Below are positions 1 to 10,800 of a stretch of DNA of 64,000 nt, piece after piece. Below the pieces are notes generated by a model. It made no database searches and was not told the DNA's origin. It saw nothing but the letters and a program-made list of their open reading frames with translations. Position 1 is the first letter of the stretch. Each line of letters opens with the position of its first letter. The DNA is from Rhodocyclaceae bacterium. Lineage in GTDB: Bacteria; Pseudomonadota; Gammaproteobacteria; Burkholderiales; Rhodocyclaceae. The position numbers and the translations under genes were made by a program. The stretch is taken from assembly GCA_016721505.1 (NCBI GenBank), contig JADKHX010000006.1, positions 62,001 to 126,000 on the forward strand. Reading direction: 5' to 3'.

Positions 1-17
1 TGTTGGTAACACGCCGT
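1..17 (+). repeat. Dispersed repeat, copy cut by window edge
   Basis: TGTTGGTAACACGCCGT, the 3' part of the element with two mismatches; it encodes the last visible residues of peptide deformylase on the minus strand. Confidence 0.65.
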
Positions 18-525
18 TAGAGATTTCATCCGCAAAGCCAAACTGCGAAAAGTCGGTTATCCGCATCGGATACAAAATTCCATCGAGGTGATCGCACTCA
101 TGCTGCACAACACGCGCGTGAAAACCATCGACTTCACGCGAAAAATGCTTCCCGTGCTCATCGAATCCTGAGTACCGCAACGCACGCCAACGCGGCACGA
201 CGCCGCGCAAACCAGGGACTGACAAGCAACCTTCCCAGCCATCTTCAACATCTCCGCCAAGCGGCTCTATGACTGGGTTTATGAGTACCGTCCCCGGGAC
301 TGGCGAAGCATCGGGATAACGCGGATTGACATCGTCGCTCCCGAAAATCACTACCCGCAAATCGACCCCGATTTGTGGCGCGGCCAGCCCTGCCCCATCC
401 AGATGCGCCATCGTATCGCGCATATCTCGTAACAGCGCCGAAAGCTCAACTGAATCGAAATCCAACACCGGTAGCGCCACCCGCAACAAGCGCGCATCAC
501 CCATCCGTAGCACTGGCTTAATCAT
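1..525 (-). CDS. def: Peptide deformylase (3' end beyond window)
   Basis: Removes the N-formyl group from nascent proteins; a cytosolic metal hydrolase. The minus-strand reading from ATG at 525 shows the three family motifs in order: GLAAPQIG, EGCLSVPG and the metal-binding HECDHLDG, followed by the usual MRITDFSQFGF tail. The start overlaps the stop of the upstream phosphorylase gene (ATGA), so the two are probably translationally coupled. The reading frame is still open at base 1. Its last visible residues (NGVLPT) are encoded by a copy of the dispersed repeat described elsewhere, so the C-terminus carries a non-family tail. Family assignment is secure; the exact C-terminus is not visible. 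Confidence 0.93.
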   Translation of the reverse strand, partial: MIKPVLRMGDARLLRVALPVLDFDSVELSALLRDMRDTMAHLDGAGLAAPQIGVDLRVVIFGSDDVNPRYPDASPVPGTVLINPVIEPLGGDVEDGWEGCLSVPGLRGVVPRWRALRYSGFDEHGKHFSREVDGFHARVVQHECDHLDGILYPMRITDFSQFGFADEISNGVLPT

Positions 526-1259
526 GGCAACTCCAAGTGTTCGATCACGCGTCGCACACGGCCCATCGCCAACTGCAACGCTGCTTCAATCTGATCAAAT
601 TTGATTGCCTTGGCGGAATCGTGCCGCCCTGCCGCCCAATTCGCCACCACGCATAGCGCGGCATATGGCAATCCCGCCTCGCGCGCCAATGCCGCCTCGG
701 GCATGCCGGTCATGCCGACAATGGATGCACCATCGCGCTCCAATCGATTAATCTCTGCCGCCGTTTCAAGCCGCGGTCCTTGGGTCGCCGCGTAAACGCC
801 ACCGTCGCTGAGCGGCTCTTCGCATCGATTTGCCGCCATCAGAATTGCTTGACGCACTGCTTGGTCATATGGCTTAGTGAAATCGATATGTACTACCTGC
901 GAAGGCGAGGCATCCTGATAGCTCGATTCACGTCCCCAGGTGTAATCAATTATTTGATCGGGCACCACCAATGCCCCTGGCCCCAAATCGGCACGAATCC
1001 CGCCCACCGAAGCCACTGAAACTATCCATGTCGCCCCGGCGCGACGCAGCGCGTCGATATTGGCGCGGTAGTTCACCAAGTGCGGCGGTATGGTGTGGCC
1101 ATAGCCATGACGAGGGACAAATACGGTTTCCTGTCCTGCCAATTTGCCAAACACCAAGGGGCCGGAAGGTTCGCCCCAAGCCGTGCGCATGACTTCGCGG
1201 TGAGCCACGTCTAGATTGGCAAGCTGGGTAAGACCACTGCCACCGATGATGCCAAGCAT
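522..1259 (-). CDS. S-methyl-5'-thioinosine phosphorylase (MTAP/PNP family)
   Basis: Phosphorolysis of methylthioinosine (or methylthioadenosine) in the methionine/polyamine salvage pathway; cytosolic. The 245-residue protein starts IIGGSGLTQL, has the phosphate-site RHG (PRHGYGH), the nucleoside/base segment GVYATQGPRLETAAEI and GMTGMPEAALARE. The remembered Pseudomonas MTI phosphorylase has the same pattern, including IDYTWGRE-like and HIDFTKPYD segments, which favours MTIP over classical MTAP. I chose ATG 1259 because AGGAG lies about 7 bases upstream; an ATG at 1280 would place that ribosome site inside the gene. The stop overlaps the start of def. Substrate preference (inosine versus adenosine) is inferred, not proven. 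Confidence 0.88.
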   Translation of the reverse strand: MLGIIGGSGLTQLANLDVAHREVMRTAWGEPSGPLVFGKLAGQETVFVPRHGYGHTIPPHLVNYRANIDALRRAGATWIVSVASVGGIRADLGPGALVVPDQIIDYTWGRESSYQDASPSQVVHIDFTKPYDQAVRQAILMAANRCEEPLSDGGVYAATQGPRLETAAEINRLERDGASIVGMTGMPEAALAREAGLPYAALCVVANWAAGRHDSAKAIKFDQIEAALQLAMGRVRRVIEHLELP

Positions 1260-1494
1260 TGAAATCTCCTGCAAAATCAAATTTATGCGTCACGCCGTGC
1301 TAAAATGCGCGCCGCGTTTTGTGTCTCGTGTGTTTCGTGATTGTGTCGTGTCATTGGGTGGCTTTACCCGCAAATCGACGACCAATTGGACACCAACGTC
1401 TCCCACAATTTTGCATCATTTTTTGTTGAATTTTGTTTTGCTTTAGTTTGGTCATTTGACCAACGCTTTCTTTCTCTATTTCAGGTAACGCTTT

Positions 1495-3312
1495 ATGTCC
1501 CGCGCCCTCAGAAACATCGCCATTATCGCCCACGTTGACCACGGCAAAACCACGCTGGTTGATCAATTGCTGCGTCAATCCGGCACCTTTGCCGCCCACC
1601 AAGCTGTGACCGAACGCGTCATGGATTCCAACGATTTGGAAAAGGAACGTGGCATCACGATTTTGTCAAAAAACTGCGCGATTGATTTTGAAGGCACGCG
1701 CATCAACATCGTCGACACCCCCGGCCACGCAGATTTCGGCGGCGAGGTTGAACGCGTATTGAAGATGGTTGATGGCGTTCTTTTACTTGTTGATGCGGTC
1801 GAAGGCCCGATGCCGCAAACCCGATTTGTGACGCGCAAAGCGCTCGCCCTTGGCCTGCGTCCGATTGTCGTGGTTAACAAAATCGACCGCCCCGGCGCTC
1901 GTCCGGATTGGGTGATTAACCATACGTTTGACTTGTTCGACAAACTTGGTGCGACCGAAGAGCAACTCGATTTTCCTGTTGTATTTGCCTCGGCACTCAA
2001 TGGCTTCGCTATGCTTGATGCAACCAAGCCCGGCACCGACATGCGCCCTTTGTACGAAGCCATCATCGCGCATACACCGCAGCCAGATGTTAATGCCGAT
2101 ATGCCGTTGCAATTGCAAATCTGCTCGCTCGACTACAACAGCTATGTTGGTCGCATTGGAATTGGCCGCATTAAACAAGGCCGCATGCGTGTCGCTCAAG
2201 AAGTCGCCGTGATGTATGGCGACGAGAACAAAGGCAAGTCCAAAGTAGGACAAATAATGATGTTCAAGGGCTTGGAGCGTGAACAAGCGACTGAAGCCGT
2301 CGCTGGCGACATCGTGCTGGTCACCGGCATCGATCAAGTAGGCATCGGCGTCACGATTTGCGACCCGCAGAACCCTGTCGGCCTCGCACCTCTTGTGGTC
2401 GATGAACCGACCTTAACGATGAATTTCCAAGTAAATACCTCACCACTCGCAGGCAAAGAAGGCAAATACGTTACCAGCCGTCAAATTCGCGAACGCCTAA
2501 ATAAAGAACTGCTGGCTAACGTCGCATTGCGTGTCGAAGAAACTGCCGATGCGGACGTGTTTTTGGTCTCCGGCCGTGGCGAACTGCACCTGACAATTTT
2601 GCTGGAAACTATGCGTCGCGAAGGTTACGAATTGGCAGTGTCAAGGCCGCGCGTGCTGTTTAAAGACGTGGATGGCGAAAAACACGAGCCGTATGAATTG
2701 CTGACCATCGACATCGAGCAAGACCACCAGGGTGGCGTGATGGAAGAGCTTGGTCGCCGTCGTGGCGATTTGCAGAATATGGAATCCGACAGCAAAGGTC
2801 GCGTCCGCCTTGAGTACCGTATCCCCGCGCGTGGTCTGATTGGCTTTCAGGGCGAGTTTTTGACCCTGACCCGAGGTACCGGGCTTGCCAGTCATATTTT
2901 TGATGACTATGGCCCGATGGCAGGCAATATGGCCGAACGTCGCAACGGCGTGTTGATCTCGCAAGATGACGGTGCGGCGGTGGCTTATGCCTTGTGGAAA
3001 CTGCAAGATCGTGGTCGCATGTTTGTCAGTCCGGGCGATCCCTTGTATGAGGGCATCGTGATCGGCATACACAGCCGTGATAATGATTTGGTGGTAAATC
3101 CAATTAAGGGCAAACAACTGACCAATGTGCGTTCGTCGGGTACCGACGAAGCTGTGCGTTTAGTCCCACCGGTTCTCGTAACCCTGGAGTCTGCAGTGGA
3201 ATTTATCGCCGATGACGAACTGGTGGAAATCACACCGAAATCAATTCGGATTCGCAAACGTTTCTTGAAAGAGCATGAGCGCAAAAAAGCGTCACGCGAA
3301 GTTGCTGCCTGA
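1495..3312 (+). CDS. typA: Translational GTPase TypA/BipA
   Basis: Ribosome-associated GTPase that affects 50S assembly and stress or cold adaptation. The 605-residue protein has full family length. G1 AHVDHGKTT is at residues 12-20, the RGITI switch I segment and DTPGHADFGGE follow, then NKID; the C-terminal half holds the EF-G-like domains and the TypA-specific domain with RGELHLTILLE and RGLIGFQGEFLT. A well-formed intrinsic terminator follows the stop, so this is probably a single-gene transcript. The 235-base upstream region is AT-rich. Identification is secure. Confidence 0.98.
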   Translation: MSRALRNIAIIAHVDHGKTTLVDQLLRQSGTFAAHQAVTERVMDSNDLEKERGITILSKNCAIDFEGTRINIVDTPGHADFGGEVERVLKMVDGVLLLVDAVEGPMPQTRFVTRKALALGLRPIVVVNKIDRPGARPDWVINHTFDLFDKLGATEEQLDFPVVFASALNGFAMLDATKPGTDMRPLYEAIIAHTPQPDVNADMPLQLQICSLDYNSYVGRIGIGRIKQGRMRVAQEVAVMYGDENKGKSKVGQIMMFKGLEREQATEAVAGDIVLVTGIDQVGIGVTICDPQNPVGLAPLVVDEPTLTMNFQVNTSPLAGKEGKYVTSRQIRERLNKELLANVALRVEETADADVFLVSGRGELHLTILLETMRREGYELAVSRPRVLFKDVDGEKHEPYELLTIDIEQDHQGGVMEELGRRRGDLQNMESDSKGRVRLEYRIPARGLIGFQGEFLTLTRGTGLASHIFDDYGPMAGNMAERRNGVLISQDDGAAVAYALWKLQDRGRMFVSPGDPLYEGIVIGIHSRDNDLVVNPIKGKQLTNVRSSGTDEAVRLVPPVLVTLESAVEFIADDELVEITPKSIRIRKRFLKEHERKKASREVAA

Positions 3313-3332
3313 TCGTTTTTGGCGTCACAAAG

Positions 3333-3370
3333 AAAAACCCCAGCTGAACCTGCGTTCAGCTGGGGTTTTT
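3333..3370 (+). terminator. Rho-independent terminator after typA
   Basis: Perfect inverted repeat: AAAAACCCCAGCTGAAC, a four-base loop CTGC, then GTTCAGCTGGGGTTTTT running into a T tract. It sits 20 bases after the typA stop and could work in both orientations. Confidence 0.93.
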
Positions 3371-3404
3371 TATTTCAACTGCAACTATTTAGTGGCGGCT
3401 TTGC

Positions 3405-3451
3405 CAGTTGGTGCTGACGATGGAATGGCCCGTTCACCAGCCACACGCCGT
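3405..3451 (+). repeat. Dispersed repeat, long form
   Basis: Long form of the interspersed element: CAGTTGGTGCTG, then an inner segment containing TGGCCCGTTCACC, then GCCACACGCCGT. It lies between the typA terminator and the 3' end of the FecR-like gene (9 bases past the minus-strand stop). Confidence 0.8.
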
Positions 3452-3459
3452 AAAGCTAA

Positions 3460-4101
3460 TTACCTTGCATCCATCGCAGCTTTGGCCAAGCGTTGGATAT
3501 CAGCATTATCGGGCTGACGCTTAACCATATCGCCAGCGACTTTTTGCAAATCACTGATCATGCCGCGCTCTTCAAACACCGAATACAGCATCAATTCTGG
3601 CGTGACATCATTGTCAGGAGCACCCTTACGCATAACTTCATAGGCACGAACGGCTTCAGCGACTTCTTCCTTGCTAGCCGCAGTTTGCACAGCAACCGAG
3701 CGAACTACCAAACCACCGACGCGGGAAGTGTTCATCAACTCGGCGATTCGCGCCAGTTTCTGAGGCGCTACTGCAGGCAATTGCACAATTTCAGGTTTGT
3801 TACCTTTGATTACCTCACCGCCAGCCGATGTTGCGACAAAAGTACTCGGTCCCGTCCATGACTCCTGACGGCTCACGGTGGTGTAGCTGATACGGATACT
3901 TGCACCAGCACCAAGAATGACTTTATCGCCGTGACGCAAGCGCATGTAAGCCTGCGCTTTTTTTGCAGGTCCTTCTTTACCCTGATAATTAACTTCCCCT
4001 TGCATCGCGTTCACCAGACCGACATCGGCGGAATTGCTTTGAGCAAATGCGCTACTGATACTCGCAATAAACACGAAACAGGCAACGAAAATTTTAGACA
4101 T
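3460..4101 (-). CDS. FecR-like periplasmic protein, unknown role
   Basis: A 213-residue exported protein. A clear signal peptide (MSKIFVACFVFIASISSAFA, cut after AFA-Q) is followed by a FecR/DUF6600-like beta region (VNAMQGEVNYQG, GDKVILGAGASIRISY, SWTGPSTFVA) and an alpha-helical C-terminal half of roughly 110 residues. ATG 4101 is chosen over the upstream ATG at 4128 because GAGGTG precedes it and the signal peptide then begins directly. It is the last gene of the minus-strand run tpsB-tpsA-OmpA-like, suggesting a role with the exported exoprotein or the envelope, but no specific function can be given. Confidence 0.7.
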   Translation of the reverse strand: MSKIFVACFVFIASISSAFAQSNSADVGLVNAMQGEVNYQGKEGPAKKAQAYMRLRHGDKVILGAGASIRISYTTVSRQESWTGPSTFVATSAGGEVIKGNKPEIVQLPAVAPQKLARIAELMNTSRVGGLVVRSVAVQTAASKEEVAEAVRAYEVMRKGAPDNDVTPELMLYSVFEERGMISDLQKVAGDMVKRQPDNADIQRLAKAAMDAR

Positions 4102-4197
4102 ATGACACCTCACCAAAGAAACGTTCAACTGCTAGAACACCCGATAATTTCATCGCATTCACCGAGTGATTCTGAAGGCAAATCATCCGAAAACCGC

Positions 4198-4755
4198 TTA
4201 CCACTCAGGTACAAATTCAACACGGCGATTCATTGCGCTACCCGGATTATCAGTATCACGCAACTTTTCACTTGAACGTCCGATCGTTTCAATATTGCTC
4301 AAGCCAAACTCGGCTTGCAAGAAACTTTTGACCGCGTCGGCGCGATTTTTCGATAACTTCCGGTTAGTACCGTCAGCCCCCGTCGCATCGGTATGACCTT
4401 CGATTGCGACAGATTTCCAAACATCAGGCTTGCGCTTAAGTGCCGCGCCAAGCGAACGCAAGAAGCCCTTACCTTCTTCTGTCAGCATTGCCGATCCACG
4501 GGCGAAGGTTACCTGTATGGTGTCCATTGATGACTTTGAAATCACACTCTGGCAACGCAAACCGATTTTTTCCATCTGCGCGCACTCAGCCTTTAATTCA
4601 GCGATTCCTTTCGGGAACAGTGCAGCATCAATTTCATCCACAGTGGGATTGGGTGAATTTATAGAAATCGTCTGCCGATATTCGAGGTCAGCCGCGACAG
4701 CGCCGCCACAGTTCAAAGCCAAAGTAATACCGACCGCAACCAAAAACTTACTCAT
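4198..4755 (-). CDS. OmpA-family (OmpA/MotB C-terminal) protein
   Basis: A 185-residue exported protein: signal peptide ending GGAVA-A, a short N-terminal region with two Cys (AECAQMEKIGLRCQ), then an OmpA/MotB-like peptidoglycan-binding domain in the C-terminal 100 residues. Diagnostic parts are VTFARGSAMLTEEGKGFL, the VAIEGHTDATG motif and LSKNRADAVKSFL, ending NRRVEFVPEW. Such proteins anchor envelope structures to peptidoglycan. It follows the giant exoprotein gene by 120 bases on the same strand and precedes the FecR-like gene by 96 bases, so a common transcript is likely. Its precise partner is inferred only from neighbourhood. Confidence 0.88.
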   Translation of the reverse strand: MSKFLVAVGITLALNCGGAVAADLEYRQTISINSPNPTVDEIDAALFPKGIAELKAECAQMEKIGLRCQSVISKSSMDTIQVTFARGSAMLTEEGKGFLRSLGAALKRKPDVWKSVAIEGHTDATGADGTNRKLSKNRADAVKSFLQAEFGLSNIETIGRSSEKLRDTDNPGSAMNRRVEFVPEW

Positions 4756-4875
4756 GATGAACCTCCATTAACAACATGCCAATGTATACGGCATGGCAGG
4801 ATTTTCGTTTAGTCACAGAGTTGAATTTACCCCCGAGACCATCGTTTAACGCATTGATTATAAACTCTTAACTAT

Positions 4876-7800
4876 TTATTGACAAATAAGTGCATCGTTA
4901 ATGAAGTTTCCATCGCAAGAATCAAGCTGCGCCATGCCAGTGCTGTCATCGACTGCCGGTTGGCCTGGTCCTGCTGATGTCACTACGCCACGACGCAATA
5001 TCTTGTTGGCGTTTTCTTTGGCAAATCCAGATTCCCTGATTTCGATCGTCTGGTTGCGAATATCAAGGTAGGCCGCATCCAAAGCGCCGGTCAACTGTTC
5101 CGAAGTCGCTTCAACACCGTTGTATTTGACTGAACGGAAGCCTACTTTTCCAGAATCTGGATATACGGGTTGAAGCGCTGGGTTGCCGACGAGCATTATG
5201 GTGTTTGGTCCAGCCAACTTTGTGTCGACCACAACAAGGCCCGTGGTTGCAACGCGCAGACCGACCGTCGTCACATTCGGGGTGGCTGGATCACCGATAT
5301 AACCATTGGCCAAAAGCGTCAGTGCTGCCAACTGAGGATGCGTCAGGTCTCTCGGTTGATTGGCAGTTATTAAGCCTTCTGCGCCAGTCGCCGCAATCTT
5401 TGGCCCGCCGTCGGGATCTTGCACTCTAAGCGTCACGCGAGCCGCAGTAATACCAACATCTGATAGCGACGAATTAGAAGTTCGGACAGTTCCTACGTTT
5501 ATTCGATCTGCCATCAAAGAAACGTCGCTGCCAGGTTGTGTTGCCGCGCCGCCAACCACAGTTGCCATTGGCGCAGTCAGAGAAACCGTACCGCCTAGAT
5601 GATTGACGTAAGGATTAACTAAATCGATGACATTGTTGATATTTTGATATCCGCCAAGGTCAATGTTACCGGCTGTCGTCAGCATCCATAGATTGCCACC
5701 AACTGACAACTTTCCGGTTTGAGTGATGTTCCCCGCACCAGTTGCATCGAGATACCCTCCAGTAACGGTAGTCGTTCCGAAAGAAATAGTGTTAGCTGAG
5801 TTCACCGTAAGGTTCGTTGCCACGTCGCCCGACACCACTAAGGCGCCTCCGGAAATCACACTTGCCGACGCAAGATCGTTTAAAACTACAGTTAAGGCAT
5901 TGGCATCGGTCACGCTACTACCTTTGCTCGACAGTGTAAGCGTGCCGGCGAAGTCGTTCGCCGAGTTGATTGCCGTCACCGACCCTGTACCACTCGACAG
6001 CGATAACCCCGTGCCTGACACTGCGCCGACATAACTTTGATTGCCAGTGTTGGCGGCAGCGTCTGTTTTGGCACCAGTGGCTCCAGAATTAAATGTCGTC
6101 GTACCGCCCATGGTCAAAGCGCCAAGTTCTTTTAGGCTGCCAACGGCATTGTTGAAGGTGGTATTACCAACAACGCTGAGTGCTTCAGTACCTTTGGTTG
6201 TAGCGTTCAGGGTATTGTCAAAAGTCACGGTAGTGCCGGTAAGTGTTTTAGTCTTGTTGGCATCATCAACGCCTAACGCCACTGTCCCACGATAGCGCTG
6301 AGCACCGCTGCTAGTTACGGCTTGTGATTTGATTTGCGTTGGCCCGGTGACATCGAAGGTGGTGAGGCCAAGCAGACTATCTGCGCCTGTACCATCACCA
6401 AGCAGCACACTGGTCGGCGCGCTTAATGCAAGGCTATGGGCGTTGCCTGTTAGCGCACCGTTGAGTGCAATGCTACCCGCAACGGTGGCCAGCAAACTCA
6501 GGTTTTCATTGAGTGTTACCAGGCCACTATAGGTTTGATTTCCTGTATTGGCCGTTGCATCCGTTTTGACACTTGTCGCTCCAGCATTAAACGTCGTCGT
6601 GCCGGTGATGGCCAACGCACCAAGCTCAACGGCATTGCCGACGGTATTGTTGAACACCGCGTTACCCGTAACGACCAGTGCGTCTGTGCCTCTATTGCTT
6701 GCATTCAGCGTGTTGTCAAAAGTCACCGTAGTACCGGTCAGGGTTTTGGTTTTATTGGCATCGTCCTGCCCCAACGCGACAGTGTTGCGATAACGCTGCG
6801 TGCCGCTGGTTGTGATCGCCTGCGACTTAATCAGCGTCGGGTCAGCAACGTCCAAAGTGGTGAGACCAAGCAGACTGTCGGCGCCTGCGCCATCACCGAG
6901 CTTCACGATCGTCGGTGCGCTAATCGTTAGGCTGTGGGCGTTGCCAGTGAGAGCTCCATTAAGCGCAATGGTTCCGGCTGTACCCGTAGCAAGCAGGTTC
7001 AAGTTCTCATTAAGCGTCACCAAGCCGCTATAGGTTTGATTCCCGGTATTAGCGGTAGCATTGGTTTTGACACTTGTCGCGCCGACATTAAATGTCGTCG
7101 CCCCGCTAATGGCCAGCGCACCGAGCGCCATGGTATTGCCGACGGTGTTGCTGAACACCGCATCGCCGGTGACTGCAAGCGCCTCAGTACCGTTGTTAGT
7201 CGCATTCAAGGTATTGTCAAAGCTGACGGTCGTGCCAGATAAGGTCTTGGTCTTATTGGTATCGTCGAGTCCTATTGTCACACCGTTTCGATAGCGCTGT
7301 GTACCACTGGCGCTTACCGATTGCGACTTGATAAGGGTCAGACCAGTGACATCTAGCGTGGTGAGACCGAGCAGATTGTCAGCCCCCGTGCCATCCCCAA
7401 GCAATACAATTGGCGCACTAATTGCCAGACTGTGCGCATTGCCAGCGAGTGCGCCATTAAGCGCAATCGTGCCGGTAACCCCGGTAGCCAGCAAGCTCAG
7501 GTTCTCATTGAGCGTTACCAGGCCGCTATACGTTTGATTCCCGGTATTGGTTGTCGAATCAGTCCTGACAATCGTTGCACCAGGATTAAATATTGTCGTG
7601 CCGCTGATGGCCAAAGCACCGAGTTCCCTCAAGTTGCCGACGGTATTGTCGAACACTGCGTTGCCGGTAATTACAAGTGCTTCCGTGCCTTTGGTAGTTG
7701 CAACCACTGTATTGTTGAAGGTTACGGTGCTACCAGTGAGAGTCTTCGTTTTATTGACGCCGTCAATGCCCAAGGTAACGCCACCACGATAGCGCTGTGT

Positions 7801-10800
7801 CCCGCTAGTCGTTACTGCTTGCGATTTAATCTGTGTTGGACCAGTGACATCCAAACTACTTAGTCCCAACAGGCTGTCAGCTCCAATACCGTCACCAAAC
7901 CTCACCAAGGTCGGTGCGCTTATCGTTAGGCTCTTTGCGTTGCCCGTGAGTGCGCCATATAGCGCAATGGTTCCCGCCGTGGTGGCCAACAAACTCAAAT
8001 TGTCGTTGAGCGTGACTAAGCCACTGTAGGTTTGATTTCCAGTGTTGGCAGTCGCATCTGTTTTAACACTGGTCGCGCCTGCATTAAATGTCGTCGTACC
8101 GCTTACCGCTAACGCACCGAGTTCCTTCGTGTTGCCGACAGTGCTGTTAAACACTGCATTACCGGTAATGGAAAGCGCCTCAGTACCCTTGGTTGTGGCA
8201 TCCAGCGTATTGCTAAAGGTGACGATGTTTGCCCCGATACCAACGTTTTCATTGAGGGTCACGGCGCCGCTATAGCTTTGATTTCCCGTATTCGCAGTCG
8301 CGTCAGTATTCACCGTGGTGGCACCGGCTTTGAATAGCGTGGTACCACTGACTGACAGTGCACCAAGCTCAGTGACTGCGCCTACGCTGCCATTGAAGAC
8401 TGAATTGCCGACGATGGCTAGCGCCTCGGTACCCTTCGTGGTGGCGTTTACGATGCTATCGAAGGTGACAGTACTTCCAGTCAAGGTCTTGGTCTTGTTG
8501 GCATCGTCAACTCCCAATGCCACTGTGCCACGATAGCGCTGTGTCCCGCTAGTGGTTACTGCTTGCGATTTAATCTGGGTTGGACCAGTGACATCCAAAC
8601 TACTTAGTCCCAGCAGGCTGTCAGCTCCAACGCCATCACCAAACCTCACCAAGGTCGGTGCGCTAATCGTTAGGCTATTTGCGTTGCCAGTGAGTGCGCC
8701 ATTAAGCGCAATGGTTCCCGCCGTGGTGGCCAACAAACTCAAATTGTCGTTGAGCGTGACTAAGCCACTGTAGGTTTGATTTCCGGTATTGGCAGTCGCA
8801 TCAGTTTTTACACTGGTCGCGCCTGCATTAAATGTCGTCGTACCGCTTACCGCTAACGCACCGAGTTCCTTAGTGTTGCCGACAGTGCTGTTAAACACTG
8901 CATTACCGGTAATGGAAAGCGCCTCAGTACCCTTGGTTGTGGCATCCAGCGTATTGCTAAAGGTGACGATGTTTGCCCCGATACCAACGTTTTCATTGAG
9001 CGTTACGGCGCCGCTATAGCTTTGATTTCCCGTATTCGCAGTCGCGTCAGTATTCACCGTGGTGGCACCGGCTTTGAATAGCGTGGTACCACTGACTGAC
9101 AGTGCGCCAAGCTCAGTGACTGCGCCTACGCTGCCATTGAAGACTGAATTGCCGACGATGGCTAGCGCCTCGGTACCCTTCGTGGTGGCGTTTACGATGC
9201 TATCGAAGGTGACAGTACTTCCAGTCAAGGTCTTGGTCTTGTTGGCATCGTCAACTCCTAATGCCACTGTGCCACGATAGCGCTGTGTTCCGCTAGTGGT
9301 TACTGCTTGCGATTTAATCTGTGTTGGACCAGTGACATCCAAACTACTTAGTCCCAGCAGGCTGTCAGCTCCAACGCCATCACCAAACACCACCGTGGTC
9401 GGTGCGCTTACCGTCAGACTGTGGGCGTTACCAGTTACCCCGCCATTAAAGGCGATGACACCCGCTCCAGAGGCGATGAAACTCACATCGTCATTGAGCG
9501 TAACGGCGCCGCTGTATGCCTGCCCGCCTGTATTCGCCGAGTCAGTCATAACAGCCGTTGCCCCTGCGTTGAACGCCGTCGTCCCACTAACTGAGACTGC
9601 ACCAAGTTCCTTTGCAACGCCAACGGTGTTGTTGAATATTGCGTTTCCCGTAACTGCGAGTGCTTCCGTGCCTTTGGTGGTGGCGTTTACCGTGCTGTCG
9701 AAGGTAACGCTAGTCGCGGTAAGACTCTTGGTCTTATTAATATCGTCTAGTCCCAATGTCACCGCACCTCGGTAGCGTTGGGTGCCACTAGTGGTTATTC
9801 CATTTGATCTGATGGTGGTCGGGCCGCTGATATCAATACTGCTCAGCCCGGTGAAATTATCAGTCCCGGTGCCATCACCTAAGGCGACGGCAGTCGCCGC
9901 GTTAATGGACAAATTGCGGGCGTTGCCGCTGACCGAACCATTTAAAGCGATGGTTCCTGCGCCGGTTGCGATGAGACTCAAGTCATCGTTTAGCGTCACC
10001 GTACTGAAATACGTTTGATTACCGGTGCTGGCGGTCGCGTCCGTTTTAACGCTGGTCGCGCCACTATTAAAAGTCGTCGTACCGCCGATGACCAAAGCGC
10101 CAAGCTCTTTAGCATTGCCGATTGCGTTATTGAAAATGGTGTTTCCGATAACCAAAAGCCCCTCTGTGCCTTTAGTTGTCGCATTCAGCGTGTTGCCAAA
10201 AGTCACCGAAGCAGCCGTAAGCCTTGTATCAGCGGCCAAGGTGGTCGCGCCATCAAACTGCATTGTGGTGGCAGTAATTTGCCCGCTTAGCGTGGTCGCT
10301 CCAAGTCCTGATAAGGGTCCGGAAAGTCGCGAACCAAAGTCACCGATAAACGTTCCGCCTCCGTTGTCCGTGACCGTATCCACCGACGACCATGACATAC
10401 CGTTGTATGTGCCAGTGTCAATCGCCGTGAAATGATACACACCGCCGGTGCCAACCAACAAGTCACTGCCGCTGCCGCCGGTTAGTGTCTCAACGTTGCT
10501 AAACACTGTATTGGTGTTGAAAGTGCCTGCGTTGGCTGCAGAACTGGTCCAAACATTAGTACCGTCGGTGGCTTTGAGTTCGTCGGTGCCTCCAGCGCCG
10601 TCGATGCTACCCGCGAAGTTAACTCCTGAAGCGAGCGTAAAAGTATCTACCGCAGAACCGCCTTGAAGCGTTGTAAAGCCGCTGTAGGTCAGCGCGTTGG
10701 TGCTGGTGTACGTGCCGCCGATGCTGCTCACAGCCCACGCACTCGTCGCATTGATGCCTGTCAACGTGCCGGTACCCGTTAGCGAACCGACATCCGTGAA

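Noticed and set aside
3275..3517. Plus-strand 80-residue open frame after typA
   Set aside because: It crosses the typA terminator and a dispersed repeat and has no recognisable start signal or domain.
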